Below the pieces are notes generated by a model. That model did no database searches. It was not told where the DNA came from and saw only the letters and a program-made list of their open reading frames with translations. From G965215045 sp965215045 (lineage in GTDB: Bacteria > Pseudomonadota > Gammaproteobacteria > JABABF01), in contig OZ244031.1 of assembly GCA_965215045.1 (NCBI GenBank), positions 992,001 through 1,056,000 of the forward strand: a DNA stretch of 64,000 nt, written 5' to 3'. The position numbers and the translations under genes were made by a program. This document shows positions 1-8,237 of this stretch, in pieces; the first letter of the stretch is position 1; every line of letters begins with the position of its first letter.

Positions 1-454
1 CCCGCACCGCACGCCGCTGCTCCGGGCGCAGCACCAGCGGCGCATCCGTCCCCGGTTCGGGTGGCGGCGCCAAGGGTTCCAACGGGGCACCCAGGCCGCT
101 TCTGGCAGTTTTCCCGGGCAGCCTGCGCAGCAGTGCCGGCAAGGCCGTGTGCAACACCTCGCCCGGTGCATACTGGTAATACTCCGCACAACGCCGGCAC
201 AATTCCAGGATATCCGGCGGCAGTACCGGCTCCGTATCGAGGACGGCGTGCGCGCGCTTGAGCCGCTGCTTCGGCACTTCCGAGGCACTGAGCGTCTCCA
301 CCAGCACTCCCGGCAGGCGGCGCATGCCAAACGGCACGGCCAGGCGGAGTCCCGGGTGCCAGGACATCTGCGGTGCGGCATCCGCAGGCGGCAGGTAATC
401 GAACAGGCGCCGCAGGGGAACGGCGACGGCGATACGCAGGATGGGTTCGGGCAT
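1..454 (-). CDS. priA: Primosomal protein N' (PriA helicase), N-terminal part
   Basis: The gene runs leftward and is cut by the window edge, so about 151 residues are visible. The translation opens with a PriA-type 3'-DNA-binding domain: a beta-strand start (LRIAVAVPLRRLFDYLPP), then a basic-glycine segment ending VPFGMRRLPGVLV and a CxxYYQYAPGEVL segment near residues 85-100. PriA reloads the replisome at stalled forks by recognising the fork 3' end and recruiting DnaB. The ATG is at 454. Its neighbour to the right, after an island, is argS, which fits the gammaproteobacterial priA/argS/hslVU region. The helicase domains lie outside the window. The family call is firm; nothing can be said about the rest of the protein. 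Confidence 0.85.
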   Translation of the reverse strand, partial: MPEPILRIAVAVPLRRLFDYLPPADAAPQMSWHPGLRLAVPFGMRRLPGVLVETLSASEVPKQRLKRAHAVLDTEPVLPPDILELCRRCAEYYQYAPGEVLHTALPALLRRLPGKTARSGLGAPLEPLAPPPEPGTDAPLVLRPEQRRAVR

Positions 455-599
455 GGGTCCCGGTGAGCGGGGAAAACAACAGCGAAAGCGGGGACAGTGT
501 ACCCCGGCGGCGGTGTTGCAACGCCCTCGGGGCCGTCAGGGGTATAGTGTTAAATGAATAGCACATCGACAGGGCGAAGCCCGGGAAACTGCACCAGCC

Positions 600-1322
600 A
601 TGGGAGACCTCTCCGCCATCGAGTGGACCGACGCCACCTGGAACCCGGTGACCGGCTGCACCAAGATCACGCGCGGTTGTGATCATTGCTACGCCGAACG
701 TTTCGCCGAACGCTTCCGGGGCACCCCGGGGCACCCCTTTGAACAGGGCTTCGATCTCAAGCTGCATCCGGGGCGCCTGGAACAGCCTCTCGCCTGGCAG
801 CGGCCGCGCATGATTTTCGTCAACTCCATGAGCGACCTGTTCCATAAGCAAGTGCCCGTGGAATTCATCGACCGGGTGTTCTTCGCCATGGAGAAGGCCG
901 ACTGGCACAGGTTCCAGGTGCTGACCAAGCGCAGTTCCCTGATGCGAGACTACCTGCGGCACCGCTACGGCAAGCATCTCTGTCCGGTGCATATATGGTG
1001 CGGTGTATCTGTCGAAGACGAGGAGGCCACTGCCCGCGTGCGCCATCTGCAACAGGCACCGGTCGCCGTGCGCTTCCTGTCCGTTGAGCCGCTCCTGGGG
1101 CCGATCCGCAAGCTGAGCCTGGCGGGCATCGCCTGGGTCATCGTCGGCGGGGAGAGCGGCCCCCGGGCACGCCCCATGGAGGCGGAATGGGCACTCCACA
1201 TCCGCGACCTGTGCCACAAGAAGGGCGTGCCGTTCTTCTTCAAGCAGTGGGGCGGCCTGAACCCGAAATCGGGCGGGCGCCTGCTGGACGGGGTCGAACA
1301 TAATGCCATGCCGGTGTGCTGA
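600..1322 (+). CDS. DUF5131 (phage Gp37/Gp68-type) family protein
   Basis: 240 residues. The start has the family's cysteine signature: W14-N-P-V-T-G-C20, then R25-G-C27-D-H-C30-Y, which looks like a metal or iron-sulfur site. Later family blocks follow: SVEPLLGPI near residue 163, VIVGGESGPRARPM near 180, and FFFKQWGG near 212. The family is common on phages and mobile islands and is often seen beside three-Cys-motif partner proteins; its biochemical role is not established. No such partner is visible here. The ribosome-binding site is weak (GGGAA upstream). The gene sits in the priA-argS interval together with a restriction-modification pair, so it is probably part of an acquired island. 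Confidence 0.75.
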   Translation: MGDLSAIEWTDATWNPVTGCTKITRGCDHCYAERFAERFRGTPGHPFEQGFDLKLHPGRLEQPLAWQRPRMIFVNSMSDLFHKQVPVEFIDRVFFAMEKADWHRFQVLTKRSSLMRDYLRHRYGKHLCPVHIWCGVSVEDEEATARVRHLQQAPVAVRFLSVEPLLGPIRKLSLAGIAWVIVGGESGPRARPMEAEWALHIRDLCHKKGVPFFFKQWGGLNPKSGGRLLDGVEHNAMPVC

Positions 1323-1360
1323 CCGGAGACCGCACAAGCACCGCAACCAAAAGTGAGGCT

Positions 1361-1378
1361 TGGCGCCGGGGTTGCGCC
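1361..1378 (+). promoter_or_regulatory. Small stem-loop downstream of the DUF5131 gene
   Basis: GGCGC and GCGCC arms flank a short loop about 40 bases after the DUF5131 stop. Shortly after it come GATAAT and TATGAT hexamers (about 1380 and 1406) that could serve as -10 elements for the next genes, but no convincing -35 is present. Confidence 0.25.
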
Positions 1379-1444
1379 TGATAATGCGGGTTTTCGTACT
1401 TGGGGTATGATGAGGATCCGTATCGAGTATCAAGGAGGTCCCTG

Positions 1445-1543
1445 ATGGACGCTCAACCGACTTCCCCTTCCCAGACGTTCAAACCAACTTGCCTGTGCAC
1501 AGGAGGCATCCCCCATGAACCGGAAAAAAAGCGGCATCCGTGA
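1445..1543 (+). CDS. Short upstream ORF (32 aa) overlapping the DUF2857-like gene
   Basis: An ATG at 1445 is preceded by the near-perfect ribosome-binding site AAGGAGGT at 1432-1439. It opens a 32-codon frame ending TGA at 1541-1543, beginning MDAQPTSPSQTF and containing two close cysteines (CLC). Its last 29 bases overlap the start of the next gene, in another frame, and that gene has its own AGGAGG at 1501-1506. This is the usual layout of a translationally coupled leader or a small protein gene. I do not recognise the peptide. It may be a real microprotein or only a coupling device; the strong Shine-Dalgarno is the main support. Confidence 0.4.
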   Translation: MDAQPTSPSQTFKPTCLCTGGIPHEPEKKRHP

Positions 1544-2072
1544 ATACAACAGCATCCTGATCAGCTGGCTGCTGACGCAGAGCGAGGAGGTCTGCACTTC
1601 GCTGGGAGTACCCCCGGAGATGCGCGCCCGTCTGCGCCACCTGAGCGTGGACACCCTGGACCTGGATTTTCCCCACCCGGTCGCCCTGCTGCGCTGCAAG
1701 GTCTTCGAACAGCTGCTATGCCTTGCAGAGCGGCATGAAAAGCGCAAGGAACTGGTGCGTCGCGCCCTGCTGCTGGGTGCGCATTACCCGGTGCTGCAGT
1801 ACTACACCGGCATGTCGCGCACCGAGTTCCAATCCTGGTTGGATGTGCTGCAGCTCAACCGCAAACCCCGCGGACGCATTCGTCTGCTGGATGAGGAGGA
1901 GGAGCGGGTGGTGGTCCGGGTCTGGGAAAACCCCGACAATCGCCGGGAGGATGAAATGGAGACCCTGTGCATCATCGCCGAGCTCAGCGGCTGCCGCCTG
2001 GATCGTATCTGGACCTTCCTGATGCCGATCTCCAGAGCGGGCAGAAAACGCCCGCCGGGAAACATGATCTGA
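1515..2072 (+). CDS. DUF2857/STY4526-like protein
   Basis: 185 residues, no signal peptide or membrane segment. The middle part (residues about 60-135) has the pattern I associate with DUF2857 (STY4526-type) proteins: a helix ending in RRALLLGAHYPVLQYYTGMS, then a helix-turn-helix-like TEFQSWLDVLQLNRKPRGR, then an acidic LLDEEEERVV run before a Trp. DUF2857 proteins occur on integrative conjugative elements and are thought to act in regulation or DNA binding, but no function is demonstrated. The ATG at 1515 has AGGAGG eight bases upstream. The gene follows and overlaps a short ORF and is convergent with the restriction gene. The family assignment is from memory of the pattern and is moderately sure. 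Confidence 0.45.
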   Translation: MNRKKSGIREYNSILISWLLTQSEEVCTSLGVPPEMRARLRHLSVDTLDLDFPHPVALLRCKVFEQLLCLAERHEKRKELVRRALLLGAHYPVLQYYTGMSRTEFQSWLDVLQLNRKPRGRIRLLDEEEERVVVRVWENPDNRREDEMETLCIIAELSGCRLDRIWTFLMPISRAGRKRPPGNMI

Positions 2073-2081
2073 AGCGTCGCC

Positions 2082-2144
2082 CAGACGCCCGGCCCCGGCA
2101 AGCAGTAGCTGGCGTCTGTGGCGGTTCAGTTACACAGTTGAACC
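2082..2144. other. Paired inverted repeats between convergent genes
   Basis: CAGACGCC at 2082-2089 pairs with GGCGTCTG at 2111-2118. Next to it GGTTCA at 2123-2128 pairs with TGAACC at 2139-2144. The two stem-loops lie between the converging DUF2857-like and restriction genes. There is no T-run, so if they terminate transcription it would not be by the classic intrinsic mechanism. Confidence 0.35.
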
Positions 2145-2174
2145 TTCGCTGTGCCGGCAGCGTGCGGTGCACAT

Positions 2175-2786
2175 TTAGCCGATGACCCACTCCTCCTCAC
2201 AGCTCAGCAAGTGCACAGGAATTCTCCACCATATCTGCCAACTCATCTTGGGACGCAGGGAAAATTCAACTCCTGCAGCATTCGTTTGCACAAAGGTGGT
2301 GGATTTTTTCTCCCAAGACTGTGCCTCAATTCCAGTCAGGCAATCCGGGTCCACGTAGCAAAGCCTATAGACGTGCCGGCGCCCCCGCTGGTCTTCTTCG
2401 CAGCGGTACGGGATGCATATAATCTCTGCGCGAATTGTGTTCAGGTACCGGGTAATTTCCCCAAGGTCACCGTCAAAGCGGCCCAAGCGGTGCCCGGACA
2501 GGCTCAAGAAGCGCGCGCCTTCCTTGCCGGTTTGGTACTGACCGCTTTTGATTTGCAGGGCATGCTCCTGCCGGTTAACGGCAGTTACCAGAATGTCCGC
2601 CTTGTCGTCATGTCCCCGTTCTTTCCAACGCACATGATGTTGTGCGGTCGTGTCGGAGCGTATCGCATCGACTAGCAGTTCCTCCTGTTGCCAGCTTTCA
2701 CATCGGCCGCCGTCAAACTGTTCATGGAAACGCTGCAGAGAGCGATGGAATCTCTGCAACATGCGCGGCGTCAAGCGATAACTCAC
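2175..2786 (-). CDS. Type II restriction endonuclease (PD-(D/E)xK-type)
   Basis: 203 residues. A likely nuclease core is visible: acidic E35-E36, then K62-A-D64-I-L, and about fourteen residues later L77-Q78-I-K80-S-G. This matches the D...(E/Q)xK active site with a Gln variant, and QIKSG is typical of restriction enzymes. The gene starts with GTG at 2784-2786 and overlaps the stop of the upstream DNA methyltransferase gene by four bases (GTGA), so the two are cotranscribed. Methylase first and nuclease second is the safe order for a restriction-modification pair. The recognition sequence cannot be read from the protein. Base composition is visibly lower in GC than in argS or hslU, in keeping with transfer. 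It could also be a nuclease of another class, but the partner makes restriction most likely. Confidence 0.7.
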   Translation of the reverse strand: MSYRLTPRMLQRFHRSLQRFHEQFDGGRCESWQQEELLVDAIRSDTTAQHHVRWKERGHDDKADILVTAVNRQEHALQIKSGQYQTGKEGARFLSLSGHRLGRFDGDLGEITRYLNTIRAEIICIPYRCEEDQRGRRHVYRLCYVDPDCLTGIEAQSWEKKSTTFVQTNAAGVEFSLRPKMSWQIWWRIPVHLLSCEEEWVIG

Positions 2787-3757
2787 TCGCCCGGCACCCA
2801 GTCAAGCCACTGCCGCCCAAAGGATACGTATTGCGGGTTTAGTTCACAGGCGAAAAACTGCAGTCCCAATGTCTGGGCCGCTACGCATTCGGAACCAGAG
2901 CCGGCAAAGGGGATCAGCACTCGGCCGCTGTTTTCCGTGACCCGAGACAACATCAATCGCCGGGTCAGTTGCAGTGGTTTCTGCGTGGGGTGCTTGAGCG
3001 TATCGTGTTTTTCATGCTTGGGCAATTCTTCCGGAGGATATATCTGCTCCCCGCAATCCCGGCACAGGAACCATCGCTCACTGCGTCCCGCACCGCCTGC
3101 CAAAGCAGGGATTTTAATAACATCCCGGGGTAATGCGCCGTTTTCATGGCCGTTGTACCGGGTCGCCGCTGTGCCGCGACTGAATCGGCCCGGCGTTTGC
3201 TTGCGGGTCTTGCCAATGGCGCGCTTGTAATTTTCCGTATAGCCTTCCCTGATCGGATCGATGTTCAATGCGGGTCGCTTGCTTTTCCATAAGCACAAAA
3301 TTGACTCATGACTGCGTTGCCAAAATTTCAACCCGGGGACCGTCTTGTTGGTGTAGTGCCAAACCAGCCATCGTTGCCGGTCTAACGGGTAGCGCACGGC
3401 GACGTGGGCCAGTATCTCGGGAAACCCATAGATATACGCAACGCCAGTCTCAGACAAGTATTCCATGCACAGGGAAAGCCAGCGGTCCGTCCACTCCAGG
3501 TAGTCCTGCAGCGGCATGTTGTCCTGCAGGGGTGCATCGTTCCGGTCTGTGCCAAAGGATTTGCCGATGTTGTAGGGCGGGTCGGCGATGACCAGGTCGA
3601 ACTGTAATCCGTCCAGCAGACGACCCGCCTGTAAAAAATCCATGCAGTGTATTTGATCCAGTATCCCGCTGGATACCGTTTTGGGAAGGTCGATACCGGC
3701 GGGTGTAGGCACCGGGTATTCGGGCTCAAGTTGGAACTGCGTGGCCGTCGCTTTCAT
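2783..3757 (-). CDS. Site-specific DNA methyltransferase, beta class (type II)
   Basis: 324 residues from the ATG at 3757, which has AGGGGA just upstream; a GTG at 3787 would add ten residues but lacks this site. The catalytic motif D-P-P-Y-N-I-G is at residues 59-65 and the AdoMet-binding F-A-G-S-G-S near 284. The order IV then I, with HPTQKPLQLTRRLM before motif I, marks the beta class of N6-adenine or N4-cytosine methyltransferases. A CxxC pair (CRDCGEQIY) lies in the target-recognition region. The enzyme should protect host DNA from the nuclease encoded downstream, with which it overlaps by four bases. A palindrome 34 bases upstream of the ATG may be an operator. Lower GC than the flanking core genes supports acquisition. 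Confidence 0.88.
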   Translation of the reverse strand: MKATATQFQLEPEYPVPTPAGIDLPKTVSSGILDQIHCMDFLQAGRLLDGLQFDLVIADPPYNIGKSFGTDRNDAPLQDNMPLQDYLEWTDRWLSLCMEYLSETGVAYIYGFPEILAHVAVRYPLDRQRWLVWHYTNKTVPGLKFWQRSHESILCLWKSKRPALNIDPIREGYTENYKRAIGKTRKQTPGRFSRGTAATRYNGHENGALPRDVIKIPALAGGAGRSERWFLCRDCGEQIYPPEELPKHEKHDTLKHPTQKPLQLTRRLMLSRVTENSGRVLIPFAGSGSECVAAQTLGLQFFACELNPQYVSFGRQWLDWVPGE

Positions 3758-3790
3758 GACCCGGTCCCCTGCTGCACAGTGGGCCACCTG

Positions 3791-3807
3791 GTTCCCGAAG
3801 TGGGAAC
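3791..3807. promoter_or_regulatory. 17-bp palindrome upstream of the methyltransferase gene
   Basis: GTTCCC at 3791-3796 and GGGAAC at 3802-3807 form a perfect inverted repeat around a five-base centre, just upstream of the methyltransferase start. Restriction-modification operons are often controlled by a regulator or by the methylase binding such a site. No controller-protein gene is visible next to it. Regulatory use is inferred from position and symmetry only. Confidence 0.4.
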
Positions 3808-4044
3808 GGAATGCTTCAGCAGGCGCATCGAAAGCACTGCGTCGCGATGGAATCCGCCAATGGGCCGCACCTCTTCTCCAGTGACGTTGTGGTTTATGCT
3901 TACATGGGGATTATAACAATCTGCGGGAAAAATACAGGACACCGGCAGACGCCAGTACCACCGGGCGGGGGACGCCCGCGGGTCTGAAAATTTGCCTTGC
4001 ACGGAACTTACCCCTATTATTCCCGTCCCCGGAGCAGCCCTTTC

Positions 4045-5814
4045 ATGAAAGAACAAATCTCGGAATTACTACAAGACGTCCTGCGGGAACTGCAGCAACG
4101 GGGTGATCTCCCCGCGGACTTCAAGATACCATCCAAGGTGGAGAACAGCCGCGACCCCGGGCACGGGGACTTCTCCTCCAACCTCGCCCTGCGCCTGTCC
4201 AATGTGCTGTACCGCCCTGCCCGGGAGATAGCCGAGATGCTGCGCGATATGCTGCCGCCGACACCGCAGGTGCTCGCGGTGAAGGTTGCCGGGCCGGGGT
4301 TTTTGAACTTTTTTGTCGATGCCGAGGCCCAGGCCCAGGTGGTGGCGGATATCCTGGAGCAGGGGGCGCAGTACGGCCGCAAGGTGCCGTGCGGGGAGCG
4401 CGTCCTGGTGGAATTTGTCTCGGCCAATCCCACGGGGCCCCTGCACGTGGGGCACGGCCGGGGTGCTGCGTATGGCGATATTGTCGCCAACCTGCTGGAG
4501 AGTACCGGCTTCGAGGTCGTGCGCGAATACTATGTCAATGATTCCGGGCGGCAGATGGACATCCTGGCACTCAGCACCTGGCTGCGCTACCTGGAGATGT
4601 GCGGGGAGACGCTGGTCTTTCCCGCCGGCGTTTACCAGGGCGAATACATCCTGGATCCTGCGCGGGCACTCTTCGTCGACCGGGAGCGGGAGTGGCTGCG
4701 TTCCGATGCGGAACTGACCGCCTGCTGCGCGGTCTTGGCAGAGAGCTGGACGACGATGGGACGGGAGCAGCGGGAGGAGCTGCTCGATGCCTTGATCGAA
4801 CGGGCGCGCACCCTGCTGGGGGAGGACATTTTCACGCAGATCCGCCGCCGGGCCGGTGATTTCATTCTCGCCGGAATCCGTCGGGACTTAGAGGACTTCG
4901 GCGTGCATTTTCAAAACTGGTTCCGGGAGAGCGATCTCAGCGAGGAAAAAATTGCAGCGGCCATCCGCCGCCTGCAGGAGGCCGGCTGCACCAAGGAGCA
5001 TGGCGGCGCATTGTGGTTCCTGGCCACGCACTTTGGCGATGACAAGGACCGGGTGCTGCGGCGCAGCAACGGGCAGCCCACTTACTTCGCCGCCGACCTG
5101 GCTTATCACCTGGACAAGTTCGAGCGCGGACACGCGCGCCTGGTCAATGTCTGGGGGGCCGACCACCACGGCTATGTAAAACGTTTGCACGCCGCCCTGC
5201 AGGCACTGGACATTGCCCCCGAACGCCTGGAGGTCCGCCTGACGCAACTGGTGTCGCTCAAGCGCGGCGGCAGGCCGGTTCCCATGTCGACGCGCGGTGG
5301 CAGTTTTATCCGGCTGCGCGAACTGTACACCGAGACCGGGGTCGATGCGGCGCGTTTTTTCTATATCATGCGGCGCGCGGAGCAGCCCGCGGAATTCGAC
5401 CTGGCCCTGGCCAAAAGCCAGGAGCGGGACAACCCGGTGTATTACATTCAGTACGCGCATGCACGGGTGTGCAGCCTGCGGCGCCAGATGGAACAGAACA
5501 ACATATCCTGGCAGCCCGAGCGCGGCCTGGATGCCCTGCACCGGCTCGATACCCGGGAGGAGCGTGAACTGATCGCCCGGCTCGGCACCTACCCGGAACG
5601 GCTGCAACACGCGGCACAGAAGTGGGCCCCGAATCGCTTTGCCGATTTCCTGCGCGAGCTCGCCGCGGAGTTTCACAATTGCTACAACCAGCACCGGGTG
5701 CTGGTCGAGGAGGACGAGCTGCGGAATGCGCGCGTGTGCCTGGCGGAGGCGGTGCGCCAGGTGATCGCCAACGGGCTCACCATTCTCGGCATGTCCGCAC
5801 CGGAGAAAATGTGA
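4045..5814 (+). CDS. argS: Arginyl-tRNA synthetase
   Basis: 589 residues, close to the bacterial norm of about 577-590. It charges tRNA-Arg with arginine in the cytoplasm. The N-terminal Add1 domain covers roughly residues 1-90 (GHGDFSSNLAL near 40). The class I signature is SANPTGPLHVGHGRG with HVGH at 134-137. The C-terminal anticodon-binding domain ends in GLTILGMSAPEKM. The ATG at 4045 is preceded by GGAG at 4031-4034; an earlier in-frame ATG at 3997 lacks such a site. A TTGTGG...TATAAC pair at 3887-3917 could be a promoter but has a long 19-base spacer. The stop is four bases before the SPOR gene, and the run argS-SPOR-hslV-hslU-ubiE is tightly packed like one operon. Confidence 0.97.
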   Translation: MKEQISELLQDVLRELQQRGDLPADFKIPSKVENSRDPGHGDFSSNLALRLSNVLYRPAREIAEMLRDMLPPTPQVLAVKVAGPGFLNFFVDAEAQAQVVADILEQGAQYGRKVPCGERVLVEFVSANPTGPLHVGHGRGAAYGDIVANLLESTGFEVVREYYVNDSGRQMDILALSTWLRYLEMCGETLVFPAGVYQGEYILDPARALFVDREREWLRSDAELTACCAVLAESWTTMGREQREELLDALIERARTLLGEDIFTQIRRRAGDFILAGIRRDLEDFGVHFQNWFRESDLSEEKIAAAIRRLQEAGCTKEHGGALWFLATHFGDDKDRVLRRSNGQPTYFAADLAYHLDKFERGHARLVNVWGADHHGYVKRLHAALQALDIAPERLEVRLTQLVSLKRGGRPVPMSTRGGSFIRLRELYTETGVDAARFFYIMRRAEQPAEFDLALAKSQERDNPVYYIQYAHARVCSLRRQMEQNNISWQPERGLDALHRLDTREERELIARLGTYPERLQHAAQKWAPNRFADFLRELAAEFHNCYNQHRVLVEEDELRNARVCLAEAVRQVIANGLTILGMSAPEKM

Positions 5815-5818
5815 AGCC

Positions 5819-6337
5819 ATGCGCAGGATGTCCGGACGCTGGAGGCGGCGCGGGTTGCGCGGGTTCCCGGAGCCGGTGCGCGGAACCTGGTTGCTCCTGC
5901 TGCTGCTGGTCGGGATTGCCGCGCCCGGGTACTACGTGCTGCGGGACCGGGCACCGCCGGCGGAAACACCGGAGGCCGGGGGGCCGCAGTTGCAAAAATT
6001 TCACTTCTACAAGATGCTGAAACAAGTGGAGGTGGAGGTGCCGGAAGAGGGTCGGCGGCAGACGCACCGGACGCCGATGCTGCAGGCCGGGTTTTTCCGC
6101 CAACAGCGCAATGCCGAGACGCGCCGGGAACACCTGGTTTCCCTGGGAATGGAGGCCCGGGTGCTGCCACATGAATCGGGCTGGCGCGTGCTGCTGGGGC
6201 CGTTCCCCTCCCGTCTCGCACTGCAGCGGACCCGGGAACGGCTACAATTACAAGACATCGAGGTGCAGCGCATCGCGGTGCCCGGGGCACTGTTGCGCGA
6301 GGAACTGAACACATCGCCGGAGACGGACAGACCATGA
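5819..6337 (+). CDS. SPOR-domain inner-membrane protein (FtsN-like position)
   Basis: 172 residues: a basic N-terminus, one membrane span near residues 24-42 (WLLLLLLVGIAAPGYYVL), a short linker, and a C-terminal domain from about residue 83 to 155. That domain has the SPOR pattern LQAGFFRQQRNAE...LVSLGMEARVL...WRVLLGPFPSRLALQR. SPOR domains bind denuded glycan strands at the division septum, and in gammaproteobacteria the gene between argS and hslV is usually an ftsN-type division protein. It is shorter than E. coli FtsN (about 319 residues) and lacks a long periplasmic linker, so I do not give it that symbol. It overlaps hslV by four bases. Confidence 0.8.
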   Translation: MRRMSGRWRRRGLRGFPEPVRGTWLLLLLLVGIAAPGYYVLRDRAPPAETPEAGGPQLQKFHFYKMLKQVEVEVPEEGRRQTHRTPMLQAGFFRQQRNAETRREHLVSLGMEARVLPHESGWRVLLGPFPSRLALQRTRERLQLQDIEVQRIAVPGALLREELNTSPETDRP

Positions 6338-6882
6338 ACAGAGAACCGCATGCCACTACCATCGTCTGCGTGCGCCGGGGCGACGCCGTCGCCCTGGGCG
6401 GCGACGGGCAGGTGACGCTGGGAGACACGGTGGTCAAAAGCAGTGCCAACAAGGTGCGTCGTCTGGGCGGGGGGAAGGTGCTGGCAGGGTTCGCCGGCGG
6501 GGTCGCCGATGCTTTTACGCTCTTCGAGCTGTTCGAAGCGGAACTGGAAAAACATCGCGCCCAACTGTCCCGGGCGGCCGTGGAGCTGGCCAAGGCGTGG
6601 CGCACCGAGCAGCGTCTGCGCCGTCTGGACGCCCTGCTGGCGGTGGCGGATGCCAGGACTTCCCTCCTGGTCAGCGGCAACGGCGATGTCATCGAACCGG
6701 AGCACGGGCTGATCGCCATCGGCTCCGGCGGGCCGCACGCGCTGGCCGCCGCCCGGGTGCTGCTCCGGGAGACGGAGTACGATGCGCGCACGGTGGTGGA
6801 AAAGGCACTGGAAGTCGCCGCGGAAATCTGCATATACACGAATAGCAACCGGATCATCGAGGAACTCAAAGGCGATGAGTGA
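6334..6882 (+). CDS. hslV: ATP-dependent protease proteolytic subunit HslV
   Basis: 182 residues. HslV is the proteasome-like peptidase ring of HslUV. The sequence reads MNREPHA followed by TTIVCVRR; the first Thr (T8) should become the catalytic N-terminal nucleophile after removal of a seven-residue leader, longer than the single Met removed in E. coli. The conserved GGDGQVTLGDTVVK and GSGGPHALAAARVL blocks and the NSNRIIEEL end are present. The start overlaps the SPOR gene by four bases and the end overlaps hslU by eight, consistent with coupled translation of the two subunits. Confidence 0.96.
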   Translation: MNREPHATTIVCVRRGDAVALGGDGQVTLGDTVVKSSANKVRRLGGGKVLAGFAGGVADAFTLFELFEAELEKHRAQLSRAAVELAKAWRTEQRLRRLDALLAVADARTSLLVSGNGDVIEPEHGLIAIGSGGPHALAAARVLLRETEYDARTVVEKALEVAAEICIYTNSNRIIEELKGDE

Positions 6883-8212
6883 ACTGACCCCGCGCGAGAT
6901 TGTCGCGGAACTGGACAAGCACATCGTCGGCCAGGCGGAGGCCAAGCGTTCGGTCGCCATCGCCCTGCGCAATCGCTGGCGGCGCCAGCAGCTCGATGAG
7001 CCGATGCGCTCGGAGGTGACGCCCAAGAACATCCTGATGATCGGCCCCACCGGCGTCGGCAAGACCGAGATCGCCCGACGCCTGGCGCAGATGACCGGTG
7101 CCCCGTTTATCAAGGTGGAGGCGACCAAGTTCACCGAGGTCGGCTACGTCGGGCGGGACGTGGAGTCGATCGTGCGCGACCTGGCGGAGGCGGCTTTCAA
7201 GATGCTGCACGAGCAGCGGCTCGAGGAGGTGCAAGTGCGCGCCGGGGAGGAGGCGGAACGCCGTGTGATCGATGCGCTGCTGCAGCAGGAGATGGGGGCC
7301 CAGGCACAGGGTGCCGAGACGATGCGCCAGCGGCGCAAGGAGTTGACGCAGCAATTGCGCAGCGGCCAACTCGACGACAAGGAGATCGACATCGATGCGC
7401 AAAACAAGCTGAACGTGGACATCGTCGCCCCGCACGGCATGGAGGACATGGCGCAGCAGTTGCAGGGCCTGTTTTCCAACATCACCAACCTGCAGCCGCG
7501 GCAGAAATTGCAGACCAACGTGCGCACCGCCCTGCAGAAATTGCGCCAGGAGGAGGCGGCCCGGCGCGTCAACCAGGAGGAGTTGAAAAACGAGGCGGTG
7601 CAGCTCGCAGAAAACAACGGCATCGTGTTCCTGGACGAACTGGACAAGATCACCCGGCGCGCGGACCTGCGCAGCATCGGGCCGGAGGTTTCGCGCGAGG
7701 GGGTGCAACGCGACCTGCTGCCGCTGATCGAGGGTTCGACGGTGAAAACGCGCTACGGCATGGTGCGCACCGACCACGTGTTGTTCATCGCCTCCGGTGC
7801 CTTCCACCTGAGCAAGCCCTCGGACCTGATCCCGGAATTGCAGGGGCGGCTGCCCATTCGCGTCGAGCTGGACCCCCTGTCCCCGGAGGATTTCGAACGC
7901 ATCCTGGTCGAGCCGGATTCTTCGCTGACCGAACAGTACAAGGCCCTGCTGGCGACCGAGGGATTGCACATCGACTTCAGCAAGGGGGCGGTGTCGGCCA
8001 TCGCCCGCAGTGCCTGGCAGATCAACGAGAGCACGGAAAACATCGGTGCCCGGCGCCTGCACACGGTCATGGAGTACCTGTTGGAAGAAGCTTCTTTCGA
8101 TGCCGCCGACCTGGCGATCGGTGGCAAGACCCTGGAGATCGACGCCGAGACGGTCGAAAAACGGCTGGCCGAGGCACTCCAGAGCGAGGATCTCAGCCGC
8201 TTCATTCTCTGA
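6875..8212 (+). CDS. hslU: HslUV protease ATPase subunit HslU
   Basis: 445 residues (E. coli 443). HslU is the AAA+ unfoldase that feeds substrates to HslV. Seen are TPREIVAELDKHIVGQ at the start, Walker A GPTGVGKT at 57-64, the helical I-domain insertion in the middle (residues about 110-230), Walker B with IVFLDELDKI near 250, and the C-terminal EDLSRFIL tail that docks into HslV. The ATG at 6875 is chosen because it gives the standard N-terminus; an earlier in-frame ATG lies inside hslV. The overlap with hslV is eight bases. Confidence 0.97.
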   Translation: MSELTPREIVAELDKHIVGQAEAKRSVAIALRNRWRRQQLDEPMRSEVTPKNILMIGPTGVGKTEIARRLAQMTGAPFIKVEATKFTEVGYVGRDVESIVRDLAEAAFKMLHEQRLEEVQVRAGEEAERRVIDALLQQEMGAQAQGAETMRQRRKELTQQLRSGQLDDKEIDIDAQNKLNVDIVAPHGMEDMAQQLQGLFSNITNLQPRQKLQTNVRTALQKLRQEEAARRVNQEELKNEAVQLAENNGIVFLDELDKITRRADLRSIGPEVSREGVQRDLLPLIEGSTVKTRYGMVRTDHVLFIASGAFHLSKPSDLIPELQGRLPIRVELDPLSPEDFERILVEPDSSLTEQYKALLATEGLHIDFSKGAVSAIARSAWQINESTENIGARRLHTVMEYLLEEASFDAADLAIGGKTLEIDAETVEKRLAEALQSEDLSRFIL

Positions 8213-8237
8213 GGCGGCACCGGAGCGAGACGCGCCC

